Source: Asticcacaulis sp. YBE204
Lineage (GTDB): Bacteria; Pseudomonadota; Alphaproteobacteria; Caulobacterales; Caulobacteraceae
Assembly: GCF_000495855.1 (NCBI RefSeq)
Contig: NZ_AWGF01000005.1
Span: 186,001 to 250,000, forward strand
Direction: 5' to 3'
DNA: 64,000 bases
Shown here: positions 51,155-60,737 of the stretch, piece after piece
Layout of the letters: every line of letters begins with the position of its first letter
How positions within the stretch are numbered: the first letter of the stretch is position 1
Notes under the pieces: model-generated
Told to the model about the DNA's origin: nothing
Databases searched by the model: none
The model's input: the letters and a program-made list of their open reading frames with translations, nothing else
Made by a program: the position numbers and the translations under genes

Positions 51155-51457
51155 ATGCCACGCACAACTGAGCGAAAAGATCACCCGCTTTCAATGCGGC
51201 TGCCCGACGCGGATATTGCCATGATTGATCGTGCTGCCTTATTGCGTGGGCGCTCGCGAACTGATTTTGTTCGCGATGCCGCCGTACGTGCAGCGGAAGA
51301 CGCCGTAATGGAGGCCATGCCTATACGTATGAGCGCCGTCGGCTTTGAGGCGTTTATTTCCACGCTTTCTGGTCCTGCGACGCCGGTCACTGAAATGGTT
51401 GACGTGTTCCGCCGCCCAGCGCCTTGGGAAACTCCTGTCGGGAACGGCGAGGCCTGA
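51155..51457 (+). CDS. DUF1778 ribbon-helix-helix antitoxin (TacA-like)
   Basis: AAAAGGAG precedes the ATG. The 100-residue protein reads 'ERKDHPLSMRLPDADIAMIDRAALLRGRSRTDFVRDAAVRAAEDAV', a DUF1778 ribbon-helix-helix domain. The C-terminal tail neutralises the acetyltransferase toxin encoded next. TA pairs of this kind are autorepressed by the complex. The AT-rich stretch just before the gene (51100-51135) is the likely operator. Confidence 0.9.
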   Translation: MPRTTERKDHPLSMRLPDADIAMIDRAALLRGRSRTDFVRDAAVRAAEDAVMEAMPIRMSAVGFEAFISTLSGPATPVTEMVDVFRRPAPWETPVGNGEA

Positions 51458-51459
51458 GT

Positions 51460-51969
51460 TTGCCATTATCCAGCCCTGAGCTTTTGAACGCATCACACGA
51501 TGTTTCTCAATTTGCATGTGGTAAGCCCTCGCTCGATAGGTGGCTTAAAACGCGCGCCCTCTCTAATCAGGTTAAAGGTTTCACTGCGGTACTTGTTGTT
51601 CACAGTTCCAGCAGCGTGGTTGGCTACTATGGCCTCGCACCAACAGCCATTGTGCCTTCACGTTTGCCGCGTGCCATTCGGACAGGTCAGCCACCCGATC
51701 CTGTGCCATGTTTGCTGCTTGGCCAACTTGCAACAGATGAGAACTGGGCTGGGCGAGGCATTGGGACTGGTTTGCTCAAGCATGCTTTGGAACGCTGCGT
51801 AACTGCGGCGGGGCTCATTGGTGGACGGGCCTTAATCGTGAATGCCGTCGATGGCGAAGCGGCCGAATTCTGGGTGAGGCGAGGATTTCTGCCTTCACAT
51901 GACGATCCTTTGACATTGTTCCGGTCTATAGCCGACATAGCCGCATCAATTCGAGCCGCATCGTCCTAA
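51460..51969 (+). CDS. GNAT acetyltransferase toxin (TacT-like)
   Basis: I choose the TTG at 51460, two bases after the antitoxin stop, with GGCGAGG as ribosome site. An ATG at 51424 overlapping the antitoxin is the alternative. The 169-residue product starts 'PLSSPELLNASHDVSQFACGKPSLDRWLKTRAL', typical of TacT-family toxins. It has the acetyl-CoA loop 'LLLGQLATDENWAGRGIGTGLLKHAL' (Q/RxxGxG/A type) and 'VDGEAAEFWVRRGFLP'. TacT toxins acetylate the amino group of aminoacyl-tRNA and block translation. Confidence 0.88.
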   Translation: MPLSSPELLNASHDVSQFACGKPSLDRWLKTRALSNQVKGFTAVLVVHSSSSVVGYYGLAPTAIVPSRLPRAIRTGQPPDPVPCLLLGQLATDENWAGRGIGTGLLKHALERCVTAAGLIGGRALIVNAVDGEAAEFWVRRGFLPSHDDPLTLFRSIADIAASIRAASS

Positions 51970-52349
51970 AATTCGAACCGCGCCATAATCCAATACTAAG
52001 ACTTTGGACTTGCCCGGAAAAAGTGGAGAGCGAACCGTGTTTTACGCATCCAGCAATGTGGCCCCAACGTTATTTAAGCAATATGCGCTTTACTTAAATA
52101 GTGACCGGGCTAAAGTAAGCGCACTTAAACAGCGGAAGATGCAGTCATTGGCGGGCTGATTGAGTACGGCTTTGCAAGAGCGAATACCGACGTCGCCGAA
52201 CAGCTCTGTCTGCCGCGTCAAAGTTTGTGACAGGGCACGCTCGGACACAGACCGTGAGCTGTACGTAAAACCGATATTTTCGTTCGATACCCCTCAGGGC
52301 ATCCGGAGACCGCGGTCAGCCGGCCACGCCATCGTGGCCGGCTGTATCC
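51970..52349. other. Non-coding gap with one hairpin
   Basis: I find no gene here. The sequence 52100-52180 is AT-rich, unlike its surroundings. A perfect 11-bp stem (CAGCCGGCCAC/GTGGCCGGCTG, 52318-52345) lies just beyond the htpG stop on the minus strand but has no T run. Confidence 0.5.
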
Positions 52350-54251
52350 CTAAACGCCGTAGGCTTTAGCGAACAGACGTGAGAGTCTCTGGGCGAAAGC
52401 TCGCGGGTTGGCTGGGCGATCGCCGTCAAGGACAAGCGCTTCATCGAGGAGAAGCCAGGCGGCGTCCTCTTTCGCGCTAGGGTCGGTGAGGATCGCAACG
52501 GCCTGGACCAGCGGACTATCGGCATTTATTTCCAGCACTGGCTTCGAGGCGGTTTTCACGCGACCCGCGCTTTGCAGAATTTTTTCGAGTTGCCGGTCCG
52601 GGCCGGCATCCGAGGCGACCAGACAGACCGCACTTTCCGTCAAACGTCGCGAGCGACGCACATCAGCCACCTGCTCTTTTAGGGTGTCCTTCATGTAGTC
52701 GATCAGAGACGAAAGCTGAGGCGTGACCTCGGTTGCTGAATCTGGTGTATCATCTTCGTCGGCCTTGGCGTCGAGGTCAGCCAGGCCCTGAGTCACGGAC
52801 TTGAAACCCTTACCTTCATAGTCGCCGACATTCGATGTCCAGAAGCTGTCCACTGCATCGGTCAGAAGGAGGACCTCGATACCCCTGGCGCGGAACCCTT
52901 CCAGCTGGGGAGACGCCTTGAGTTGCTCCAGACTGGCGCCGGACATGTAATAGATGTCGGTCTGGCCTGGTTTCATATCCTTGATATAGTCGTCGAGGCT
53001 ACGGGTATTGTCGTCGGAAATCGTCGTTCTAAACCGCGCAAGCTTAAGCAACTGGGCGCGCCGCTCGAAATCTTCGTAGATGCCTTCCTTGAGGATTGGT
53101 CCAAACAGCTCCCACGCTTTGGTGAACGAAACGGTGTCCGTCTCGGGCAATTTCTCAAGGGCGTTCAGCACCCGACCGGTCACGCCCCTGCGGATGGCCG
53201 TCAGAACCGGGCTGTCCTGGATCATTTCGCGTGAGATGTTGAGCGGCAGATCAGAGGTATCAACAATACCCCTGACGAAACGCAGATAGCGGGGCAGCAA
53301 TTCGGCGTCGTCGGTTATGAACACGCGCCGGACATAAAGTTTCATGCGACCGTTGCGTTCGACGTCGAAGAGATCGAAGGGCTGCGAACCGGGCACGAAG
53401 GCGAGGGCGGTGTATTCGTGCAGCCCTTCCGCGCGGAAGTGGACGTTCAGGAGAGGGTCGTCGTACTGGCCGGAGACGCTGCGATAAAAATCAGCGTAAT
53501 CGTCTTTTGAGATGTCCGATTTAGGCTTGGTCCAGAGGGCTGCACCATCGGTCACTTGCGTCGGCTCACCACCCTCTTTTTCGATCAGTTCGATCGGGAC
53601 CGGGACATGACCGGATTGCTCGCGGATAATGCGCTCCACCGTCCATTTGCTTGTATAGGTCTTTGCGTCGTCGGTCAGATGCAAGGTGACACGCGTGCCG
53701 CGCGCGGGCGCGTCTGATGGCTCTGCTTCTCCGATACTGTAAGTGCCCTGACCATCGGAGGACCAGGTCCAGGCGGCGGTCTGTCCCGCGCGACGGGAAA
53801 TGACGTCTACGCGGTCGGCGACCATGAACGCGGAGTAAAAACCGACGCCGAACTGACCGATCAGTTGCGCGTTCTCTCCCCCCTTGGCTGCCTCCAGCCG
53901 CTCCATGAAAGCGCGGGTACCGGAGCGCGCAATGGTGCCAAGCGCTTCAATCATTTCGTCACGGTCCATACCGATGCCGTTATCCTCGACGATCAGCGTA
54001 CGAGCCTCTTCGTTCAACCTCACCACGATGCGGGGCCGAACACCGTCAGCGGCCAAATCAGGATTCGATATCGCTTCATAGCGTAGCTTCTCGCACGCGT
54101 CGGCGGCATTGGAGATCAGTTCTCGCAGAAACACGTCTTTGTCTGAATAGATCGAGTGCACCATCATGTGCAGCAGCCGGCTGACATCGGCTTCGAACGC
54201 GTGTTGTTCCACAGGCTTTTCTTCTGTCGTCGTGGTCATGATTATCGTCAT
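52350..54251 (-). CDS. htpG: Hsp90-family chaperone HtpG
   Basis: This 633-residue protein is a full-length bacterial Hsp90. The N-terminal ATP-binding domain shows 'SIYSDKDVFLRELISNAADACEKLRY', 'IVEDNGIGMDRDEMIEALGTIARSGT' and 'IGQFGVGFYSAFMVADRV'. The middle domain has 'YVRRVFITDDAELLPRYLRFVRGIVDTSDLPLNISREMIQ', and a C-terminal dimerisation domain follows. It assists folding and stress survival in the cytoplasm. The first ATG (54251) is kept. A second ATG at 54239 ('MTTTTEEKPVEQHAF') may be the true start, because the AGGG lies too close to the first. Confidence 0.97.
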   Translation of the reverse strand: MTIIMTTTTEEKPVEQHAFEADVSRLLHMMVHSIYSDKDVFLRELISNAADACEKLRYEAISNPDLAADGVRPRIVVRLNEEARTLIVEDNGIGMDRDEMIEALGTIARSGTRAFMERLEAAKGGENAQLIGQFGVGFYSAFMVADRVDVISRRAGQTAAWTWSSDGQGTYSIGEAEPSDAPARGTRVTLHLTDDAKTYTSKWTVERIIREQSGHVPVPIELIEKEGGEPTQVTDGAALWTKPKSDISKDDYADFYRSVSGQYDDPLLNVHFRAEGLHEYTALAFVPGSQPFDLFDVERNGRMKLYVRRVFITDDAELLPRYLRFVRGIVDTSDLPLNISREMIQDSPVLTAIRRGVTGRVLNALEKLPETDTVSFTKAWELFGPILKEGIYEDFERRAQLLKLARFRTTISDDNTRSLDDYIKDMKPGQTDIYYMSGASLEQLKASPQLEGFRARGIEVLLLTDAVDSFWTSNVGDYEGKGFKSVTQGLADLDAKADEDDTPDSATEVTPQLSSLIDYMKDTLKEQVADVRRSRRLTESAVCLVASDAGPDRQLEKILQSAGRVKTASKPVLEINADSPLVQAVAILTDPSAKEDAAWLLLDEALVLDGDRPANPRAFAQRLSRLFAKAYGV

Positions 54252-54954
54252 CCCTGAGGTTAGAAAACGGGGATGAGATGGTTTTTGCCTTGGCTATTGT
54301 CAAGCGTAGGGCATAGCGAAATCGGCGGATAAACGACGAATTTTCAACGGCTTTCTCAGGGCTGTCTGTAGCCCGTCGCTGACATCTGCGTCTGATTAAA
54401 AAACGGCCCATGCGAAGCCAGAGAGGCCCAGACGCGTCTGAGCGAAATCTGCCGGTCAAAAACCGTATTCGAGTAACTGCTGGAGCGCGCGGATCGGGCT
54501 GGTCGGCTGTCATGGGCATCGCCCGCCCCAGCTGCCGCCCTGACACTCTACAGCACTGCTATGGGCCTCTATGACCAGTTGCTGCGGGAAGCCGAACCAT
54601 CAGTTCATAGTCTAACGGCGTTCGCGTGTATTGACAGCCTGATCGCGTCTTATCGGCTGAATTAGCCTTCCGGTCGAACGACCCCGCGATTCATCGATTT
54701 GGTACCACCATATTCAGTCGGGCCAAACGGTCGCATTGGCAAAATCGCGGTGAACAATTCTCTGCAGCGTTCGTAGGCATCCAGAGTTTGTGCAGCGGAC
54801 CTTTCGACACTCCAGTTCGACTTAGATTGGCACTAAAGCAGCATTCTGCTTCCGAGATAGGTCGAAGGCTTGGTTGAGCAGGAAAAAGTATCGTTTGAGA
54901 AACGTAGCGTAGATAACATGCAGGTTTGAGGCTCAAAGATAAGGGCCGGGTAGG
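54252..54954. other. 703-bp gap, possible degraded coding remnant on the plus strand
   Basis: No intact gene is seen. Between about 54475 and 54663 the plus strand reads an open stretch with protein-like composition ('ALTLYSTAMGLYDQLLREAEP') ending in TAG. It has no start codon or ribosome site and no family I recognise. The rest looks non-coding. Confidence 0.35.
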
Positions 54955-55812
54955 TCAACCCGCCGCCAGTTGCAGGATGGCGATACCCGCTACGACCGCC
55001 GCGACGCCCAGCCAGCCTTTCCAGTCGGGCTTGTCTTTCATAAACAAAAAGGCGAGGACGACCGTGATGGCGGTGGCGGCCGAGCTCAGGGCGGTGGCGA
55101 TAGCGATTTCGCCGTCGGCCTGTGCGACCATCATGGCCGCGAATCCACCGCCGCTGAGAGAGGCGGTGATGAGCAGCAGCGCAACGTCTTTGGCGCCGCC
55201 GAAATGTAGGACCGGTGTTCGGCGCAGCATGGCGGTCAGGCCGAAGACGGCAGCGGAGTTCAGGTAATACAGCCATATGGTCGGGACGGGACCGAAGGCG
55301 GGCAGGACAAACTTGCCTTGCAGCCAGTAACCCAGTCCGTAAAACACCGCCGCACCCGCAGCGAGCCAGACCCCTGAAGTCTTCGAGTTGGTCCTTGTTT
55401 TGGACGGCAGGGCCGACAGGATCGCGCCAACAACCGTCAGGCTCAGACCGGTGAGCAAAACCGGTGTAGCCTCTTCGCCGGTCAGCAGCGAAAGACCGGA
55501 ACCTACCGCGCCGTAGCTGGCCATGACCGGGGCAACGACGGACAGCCGACCTGTGGCCAGACCTCGGTATAAACAGGCGGTGGCGGCGATGATCGACAGG
55601 TTGGCGGCCAGTAGCGCCGCCCAATCGATGAGGTCGCCCTCGAATCGCGCGCACAGAAGCAGCACCGCTATGGAGGCGCAGAGAAGCAGGAAAAGCTGGC
55701 TCCAGACCAGGGTTGGCAGGACGCCGACCGAACGTCCCGAAAACCGGGCGATGACATTTGCGGTGCCGTAACAGACGGCGGCCACGAGACCGAACAGAAT
55801 GGCGGGGCTCAT
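54955..55812 (-). CDS. EamA/DMT-family inner-membrane transporter
   Basis: This 285-residue protein has about ten membrane helices in two EamA repeats. The first begins 'AILFGLVAAVCYGTANVIARFSG' and the second 'SGVWLAAGAAVFYGLGYWLQGKFVLPAFG'. The C-terminus has the typical 'SAATAITVVLAFLFMKDKPDWKGWLGVAAVVAGI'. Drug/metabolite transporters of this type export amino acids, nucleosides or drugs, and the substrate is not evident. Its start is 22 nt downstream of the SDR stop, so the two may be one transcript. Confidence 0.9.
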   Translation of the reverse strand: MSPAILFGLVAAVCYGTANVIARFSGRSVGVLPTLVWSQLFLLLCASIAVLLLCARFEGDLIDWAALLAANLSIIAATACLYRGLATGRLSVVAPVMASYGAVGSGLSLLTGEEATPVLLTGLSLTVVGAILSALPSKTRTNSKTSGVWLAAGAAVFYGLGYWLQGKFVLPAFGPVPTIWLYYLNSAAVFGLTAMLRRTPVLHFGGAKDVALLLITASLSGGGFAAMMVAQADGEIAIATALSSAATAITVVLAFLFMKDKPDWKGWLGVAAVVAGIAILQLAAG

Positions 55813-55833
55813 GCGTATGCCTTTGGACGGGGC

Positions 55834-56832
55834 CTATCCGACCTTGCCGCCGCCCATGGCGTTATAGATGCCGCCGGTCGTATAGCTGGCGGACGAGTCG
55901 GCCAGTTGCACGTAGATGGAGGCCAGTTCCGCCGGCTGACCCGGACGCCCCAGCGCCGTATTGCCGCCGAAGGATTGCAGCTTTTCCATCGTCGCGCCGC
56001 CGGAGACCTGCAACGGAGTCCAGATCGGTCCGGGCGCGACGCCATTGACGCGGATACCCTTCGGCCCCAGTTGCTTGGCCAGCGATTTGACGTAGTTGCT
56101 GGTGGCGGCCTTGGTCTGGGCGTAGTCGTAGAGGTCGGCGGAAGGTTCTTCGGCCTGCTCAGACGTCGTGCCGATGATCACCGCACCGGGTTTCAGATGC
56201 GGCAGGGCGGCCTTGGTCAGCCAGAACGGCGCATAGATATTGGTCTTCATCGTCGCATCGAAATCGTCGGACGAGATATCGAGGATCGACGCCTTGGTTT
56301 GTTGCCGGGCGGCGTTGTTGACGAGGATGTCGAGGCCGCCGAGGCCTTTCACGGCGTCGGCGATGATCTGCTGGCAGGCAGCTTCTGTGCGGATATCGGC
56401 GGGGATGGCGACGGCCTTGCGCCCGGCGGCCTTGATCAGGGCGATGACCTCTTTGGCGTCGGCTTCTTCGTCGGGCAAATAGTTGATCGCCACGTCGGCG
56501 CCTTCGCGGGCATAGGCGATAGCGGCGGCGCGGCCCATGCCGGAATCGCCGCCGGTGATCAGGGCCTTGCGCCCGTTCAGCCGCCCGGAGCCCTTGTAGG
56601 TTTGTTCGCCGTGATCGGGCTTAGGCTCCATCTTCGAGGCAAGACCTGGCCAGGCCTGAGACTGCGTCTTGAAGGGTGGCTTGGGATATCTGGTCGCTGG
56701 GTCCTGCAAGGGGTTTGCGACGTTTGACTGTGCCGTGGCGGGCACCGCGAGAGCTGCCGACGCTGCGCCGACAATTCCCGCGCCGCCAACCATCTGACGA
56801 CGCGAAAAGGCAGTGAAGTTATCCGTAGGCAT
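55834..56832 (-). CDS. Tat-exported SDR oxidoreductase (YghA-like)
   Basis: The ATG at 56832 follows CAGGA. A start ten codons earlier (56862) is less well placed. The 332-residue protein begins with a twin-arginine signal ('FSRRQMVGGAGIVGAASAALAVPATAQ') and a Pro-rich linker. The SDR domain shows 'ALITGGDSGMGRAAAIAYAREGADVAINYLP', 'LVNNAARQQ', 'IIGTTSEQAE' and Tyr/Lys in 'YDYAQTKAATS', with 'RVNGVAPGPIWTPL'. This matches the YghA-like glucose/alcohol dehydrogenase branch. Periplasmic localisation with bound cofactor is implied by the signal. Confidence 0.9.
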   Translation of the reverse strand: MPTDNFTAFSRRQMVGGAGIVGAASAALAVPATAQSNVANPLQDPATRYPKPPFKTQSQAWPGLASKMEPKPDHGEQTYKGSGRLNGRKALITGGDSGMGRAAAIAYAREGADVAINYLPDEEADAKEVIALIKAAGRKAVAIPADIRTEAACQQIIADAVKGLGGLDILVNNAARQQTKASILDISSDDFDATMKTNIYAPFWLTKAALPHLKPGAVIIGTTSEQAEEPSADLYDYAQTKAATSNYVKSLAKQLGPKGIRVNGVAPGPIWTPLQVSGGATMEKLQSFGGNTALGRPGQPAELASIYVQLADSSASYTTGGIYNAMGGGKVG

Positions 56833-56934
56833 AAGCGCGTCCTGATCTGCTAAGATGCGCAAGACCCTAGGCGATTACGGATAAGAATGGCGCATCGAGC
56901 TGGTCATTCGAGCATCAAGCTAAGGTAAGGGCGA

Positions 56935-58473
56935 TCAGCTTTCCTCGATCCGCCTGTCGGATTCGCGCGTGATGCTTACCTCGACGAAATCGAGTTCTTC
57001 CTGAAGGATCAGATAGGCATCTGCACCGACCCTTTCTTCCCGCCGCAGGATCTCCAGGCGTTCACGCTGCGCCCGCAAGGCGATACGGCCCAGGGCGCGT
57101 TGGTCTTCGAGCGCGGTATTGTCGGGTGTCAAGGCGGCCTTGCGCGTGGTTTCGAACTCATAGCGCCAGAAATTGGATGCCGGACCTTCGTGCCCGTCGA
57201 GGGTTTTGAGCGCCGTGGCGGCCAGATCGGCACGCACTTCGGCCATTTCCTTGTCGAGGCCGTTGTCGCCGTCGAGCTTCAGCCAGCGCACCAGCAACGG
57301 CAAGGTCAGGCCCTGAAGAATGAGGGTGGCCAGCACCACGGCAAAGGCCGTCAGAACGATCAGGTCGCGATCGGGAAAGGCGACGGGCAGCGAAAAGGCC
57401 GTCGCCAGCGTCACTAGCCCGCGCATCCCGCACCAGCCCACCAGTATGCCCTGACCAAGCGTCGCTGGTTCCAGATCACCGCGCGCCGACCGAAAGCGAT
57501 GGGCGAGACGATTATAGATCAGCAGCCAGACCATGCGCACGACGATCAGGCAGAGCACGACCGCAGCGGCGAACCCAATGGCGGTATGAAGGCGGTCCGG
57601 CGTCATACCGCTGACGATGGCGCGGGCCTGAAACCCCATCAGCAGGAAGGCGAAGACGTTCAGGCAGAAAACGACGGCATCCCAAACGGCGAAGCTATGG
57701 ATACGCATGCGCGGCGGCGTGGTCAGGTTGGCGGAATAGGCAATGGTCATGGCGAAGGCGACGACGCACAGAACGGCGGACAGGCCCAGCTTTTCGGCGA
57801 CGATCCACAGGCCGAAACAGGTAACGAACTCCATCAGATTGGCGCCGCGCGTGCCCGTTATAAACGGCGTTAGATAGCGGAACAGCCACGCCAGACCGGC
57901 CCCCAGCAAAATGCCACCGGGTGCCGCCAGACCCAGTCGCAGCGCCAGATTGCCGCCGCTATGATCGCTGTTTTGCAAGGCCACGGCGGCGGAAAACAGC
58001 AGAAGGGCAGTGGCATCGTTAAGCAGGCTTTCGCCCTTGAGCACGGTGACCGACCGGCGGGGCATGTTGACGCTTCCCAGCACGGCGGTCGCGGCGGCGG
58101 CATCGGGCGGGGCGACGATGGCCCCCAGGGCCAGGGCCGCATACAGGGGCAGACCTGCGACGGCGACGCCCAGCCACGCCACGGCACCGGCGCTCAACAA
58201 GACTGCCACCACGGCCAGAGCGAACAGGGGCCGCCAATAGCGGCGGGCGGCCACCAGCGGAAAATCGAACGCCGCGTCGACGATGGCCGGAGCCATGAAG
58301 AGGGCCAGAGCCACATGGGGGTCCAGTCCGATTTCTGGCGCGCCCGGTACCAGCGCCAGTAGCACGCCGGCCGCCGCCAGCATCGTCGGGTAGGGGATCG
58401 ACAGCCGCCGTGAGATTTGCAGCAGGCCGATCGCGATAGCCAGAAGAACGAGCAAGCTCTCGAAAAAGGTCAT
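56935..58473 (-). CDS. CPA1-type Na+/H+ antiporter (NhaP-like)
   Basis: The ATG at 58473 overlaps the amine-oxidase stop (ATGA), so I use it in preference to the far upstream start. The 512-residue protein has about 12 membrane helices. The ion-binding region reads 'ALALGAIVAPPDAAAATAVLGSVNMPRRSVTVLKGESLLNDATALLLFS', with the conserved Asp of the CPA1 'ND' motif, and 'GWCGMRGLVTLATAFSLP' follows later. A charged cytoplasmic tail of about 100 residues closes it. It exchanges Na+ or K+ for protons. It is coupled to the amine oxidase and followed by the SDR gene. Confidence 0.9.
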   Translation of the reverse strand: MTFFESLLVLLAIAIGLLQISRRLSIPYPTMLAAAGVLLALVPGAPEIGLDPHVALALFMAPAIVDAAFDFPLVAARRYWRPLFALAVVAVLLSAGAVAWLGVAVAGLPLYAALALGAIVAPPDAAAATAVLGSVNMPRRSVTVLKGESLLNDATALLLFSAAVALQNSDHSGGNLALRLGLAAPGGILLGAGLAWLFRYLTPFITGTRGANLMEFVTCFGLWIVAEKLGLSAVLCVVAFAMTIAYSANLTTPPRMRIHSFAVWDAVVFCLNVFAFLLMGFQARAIVSGMTPDRLHTAIGFAAAVVLCLIVVRMVWLLIYNRLAHRFRSARGDLEPATLGQGILVGWCGMRGLVTLATAFSLPVAFPDRDLIVLTAFAVVLATLILQGLTLPLLVRWLKLDGDNGLDKEMAEVRADLAATALKTLDGHEGPASNFWRYEFETTRKAALTPDNTALEDQRALGRIALRAQRERLEILRREERVGADAYLILQEELDFVEVSITRESDRRIEES

Positions 58474-59708
58474 GCGTGCGCTCCCGCCAGATAGGTATCT
58501 ATGTGTCGGGCGGCGTCGATCCCGCTTTGCCACGCGCCGTGCGCGGTCGAAAAATCGTGTGCGGAGCAGGCCTCGCCCGCAAAGCAGAACCGTTCGCTGA
58601 CAGGACGCGACAGGACGGCGCGGGCGGCGTGATGGCCGGGCACGGCGTGGCTGTACGATCCGCCGATGGTTGGCTCTGTGGCCCATCGCGTCGTGGTCAG
58701 GGGCGAGAGGCCGCGCGCGAAATCGCCGCCCAGCAGATGCGTCAACTCTTCGATGGCGAAGGCGGTGGCGGCGTTGGGGCCCTGCCGTTCGAGATCGCGC
58801 GCCCATGCGCCGCCCAGAAAGCACTCTATAACGGGGCGTCCAAGGGGCCTGAGATAATAGCTGCCGGTCTCAGAACGGTCCGTCCGCCCCAGCAGGTGCG
58901 ACTCCGGCGGCACGGCGTCGGGGTCGTTCATGGCCAGAAACACCTTGTCGGCAACACCGAGCGGCAGGCGCGACGCTGCCTCCAGATGATCGTCGCGGGC
59001 CGGTGAAAAACGGATACCGTTGCGCGCCAGAACCGCCGTCGAGACCGCCACGATGACGGCAGAGGCACGGATGACGCCCTGATCGGTTTCCAGCGCCATA
59101 TCCTTGTCACTGGAAACCGACCTGACGTGCGTAGACAGGCTCACCGGCACGTTTGCGCCCAGATCCGCGATGAAGGCCCCGTAGCCGTCCGGCAGCCGCC
59201 AGTTCGCTTCGCTGGCGGAGTCCTCGTAGGCGAGGAAGTCCTCGGCCGACAACTGATCGAGTTCGGCGCCGTTCATGAAACTGCTCAGGCCGTCAGCGAA
59301 GGGACGCCAGCGGTCGCTGGCGGGCAGGGCGTCCGATGCGCGGTCACTGGGCGGCGGGGTTTCGCGCAACCGGTCTTTCAGGGCCTCGAACGCCGTCCAG
59401 GCCGCGCGCTGTTCGTCGGGCGGAAAGGCTATATTGCCGAGCTGTTTCGACCACGCGCTTTCGCGGCGGTCGAGCGGGTGACCGAGCGTATCGGCCAACG
59501 CCGCCAGCGGATTGCGTTCCGCCGAGTGCAGCCAGCCGCAGCCCATGTCGAGCGGCAATCCGTTGATCTGACGGGTAAAGGCGCGACCGCCCAGCCGCGG
59601 CAGGGCCTCGATGACAAGAACGGAACGCTTGCGTTCGGTCAGATGGCGGGCGGCGGCAATGCCTGCGGCGCCACCGCCTATAATAGCGACATCCAAAGTA
59701 CTGGTCAT
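58470..59708 (-). CDS. FAD-dependent amine oxidase family protein
   Basis: This 412-residue protein has the dinucleotide-binding motif 'VAIIGGGAAGIAAARHLTERKRSVLVIEALPRLGGRAFT' at residues 7-45 and a C-terminal FAD block 'FCFAGEACSAHDFSTAHGAWQSGIDAARHI'. This is the flavin monoamine oxidase/phytoene desaturase-like family. No signal peptide is seen. Its substrate (amine, polyamine or other) cannot be told. It starts 9 nt after the FdhD stop and overlaps the antiporter start, so these three genes form a tight operon. Confidence 0.9.
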   Translation of the reverse strand: MTSTLDVAIIGGGAAGIAAARHLTERKRSVLVIEALPRLGGRAFTRQINGLPLDMGCGWLHSAERNPLAALADTLGHPLDRRESAWSKQLGNIAFPPDEQRAAWTAFEALKDRLRETPPPSDRASDALPASDRWRPFADGLSSFMNGAELDQLSAEDFLAYEDSASEANWRLPDGYGAFIADLGANVPVSLSTHVRSVSSDKDMALETDQGVIRASAVIVAVSTAVLARNGIRFSPARDDHLEAASRLPLGVADKVFLAMNDPDAVPPESHLLGRTDRSETGSYYLRPLGRPVIECFLGGAWARDLERQGPNAATAFAIEELTHLLGGDFARGLSPLTTTRWATEPTIGGSYSHAVPGHHAARAVLSRPVSERFCFAGEACSAHDFSTAHGAWQSGIDAARHIDTYLAGAHA

Positions 59709-59717
59709 GCGGGCGTC

Positions 59718-60554
59718 CTATGGAAGTATCCGATGAGGATGCGTAAAGACTTCGAACCCGTCAGACCGGGCGACGGCGATCAGGGTCAGGTTGGCAGCCT
59801 CGGCGACGCGTACCGCCAGCGCCGTGGGCGCCGACACAGCGACGAGGACGGGCGCGCCGATAGCGACGGTCTTCTGCACCATCTCCACGGAGACGCGGCT
59901 GCTTAAAACAACTATACCGGCGTTATGCTGAACGCTTTGGCGTACCATCGCCCCGGCCAGTTTGTCGAGCGCATTGTGCCGCCCGACATCCTCGCGGATC
60001 AGAAAGGTGTCGGTATGGGGATGCCAGAACGCTGCCGCGTGGGTCGCGCGGGTCTGGCGGCCAAGGCTCTGGGCCTCACCCAGGCGCTCGGTGGCGGCAA
60101 AAACGTCGGAGGGTGAAATCCGTCCGTCGGACGTCAGGGGCGCGGGAAGGCGCACGGCCTCCTCAAGGCTCTCCACCCCGCACAGACCGCAGCCGGTCGG
60201 GCCGGTACGCAACCGTCGACGGGCCGACAGCACATCGGCCACTTCGACTTTGAGCCACATCCGGGCTTCGATACCGTATTCATTCCTGACGATGTCCAGC
60301 CGCCGGATATCATCGGCCCCCCCGATCAGACCTTCGGTCAGACTGAAGCCCACCGCAAAATCTTCGAGATCGGCGGGCGTCGCCATCATTACGGCCTCGG
60401 TCGATCCGTTATAGACCAGCGCGACGGGCGTCTCTTCGGCAATATCGCGCCGGCTGTCGGTGACGGCGTCCCGGCGCCATATGCGCCGATGGACGCGTAT
60501 GGCGGGCGCATATGGAATTGTTTCCGTAAAGGACAGGGTGTCGGCCATGCGCAC
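59718..60554 (-). CDS. fdhD: Formate dehydrogenase accessory sulfurtransferase FdhD
   Basis: This 278-residue protein has 'EETPVALVYNGSTEAVMMATPADLEDFAVGFSLTEGLI', the sulfur-carrying Cys pair in 'GPTGCGLCGVESLEEA' (CxxC near 122-125), and 'IREDVGRHNALDKLAGAMV'. FdhD transfers sulfur from IscS to the molybdenum cofactor of formate-dehydrogenase-type enzymes in the cytoplasm. A matching client, the YdeP/FdhF-like oxidoreductase, is encoded at 61792-64000, with the catalase-like gene between them on the opposite strand. Confidence 0.95.
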   Translation of the reverse strand: MRMADTLSFTETIPYAPAIRVHRRIWRRDAVTDSRRDIAEETPVALVYNGSTEAVMMATPADLEDFAVGFSLTEGLIGGADDIRRLDIVRNEYGIEARMWLKVEVADVLSARRRLRTGPTGCGLCGVESLEEAVRLPAPLTSDGRISPSDVFAATERLGEAQSLGRQTRATHAAAFWHPHTDTFLIREDVGRHNALDKLAGAMVRQSVQHNAGIVVLSSRVSVEMVQKTVAIGAPVLVAVSAPTALAVRVAEAANLTLIAVARSDGFEVFTHPHRILP

Positions 60555-60737
60555 AGCATCCGGCAGGTTTCAGGCCGGCGCAAGATGATGGCGGCGCCGG
60601 GGATGAAAACCCTATCCGTTCCTTATTTTTCAAACGAACGCGTCAGGCGTTTGCCATCGAAAACTTACCGCAACTTACCCTCTTCTGCCCGGACGCGCGA
60701 CCTCGGATCGCGCTAACCCCGCCGAAGGATGATCTGC

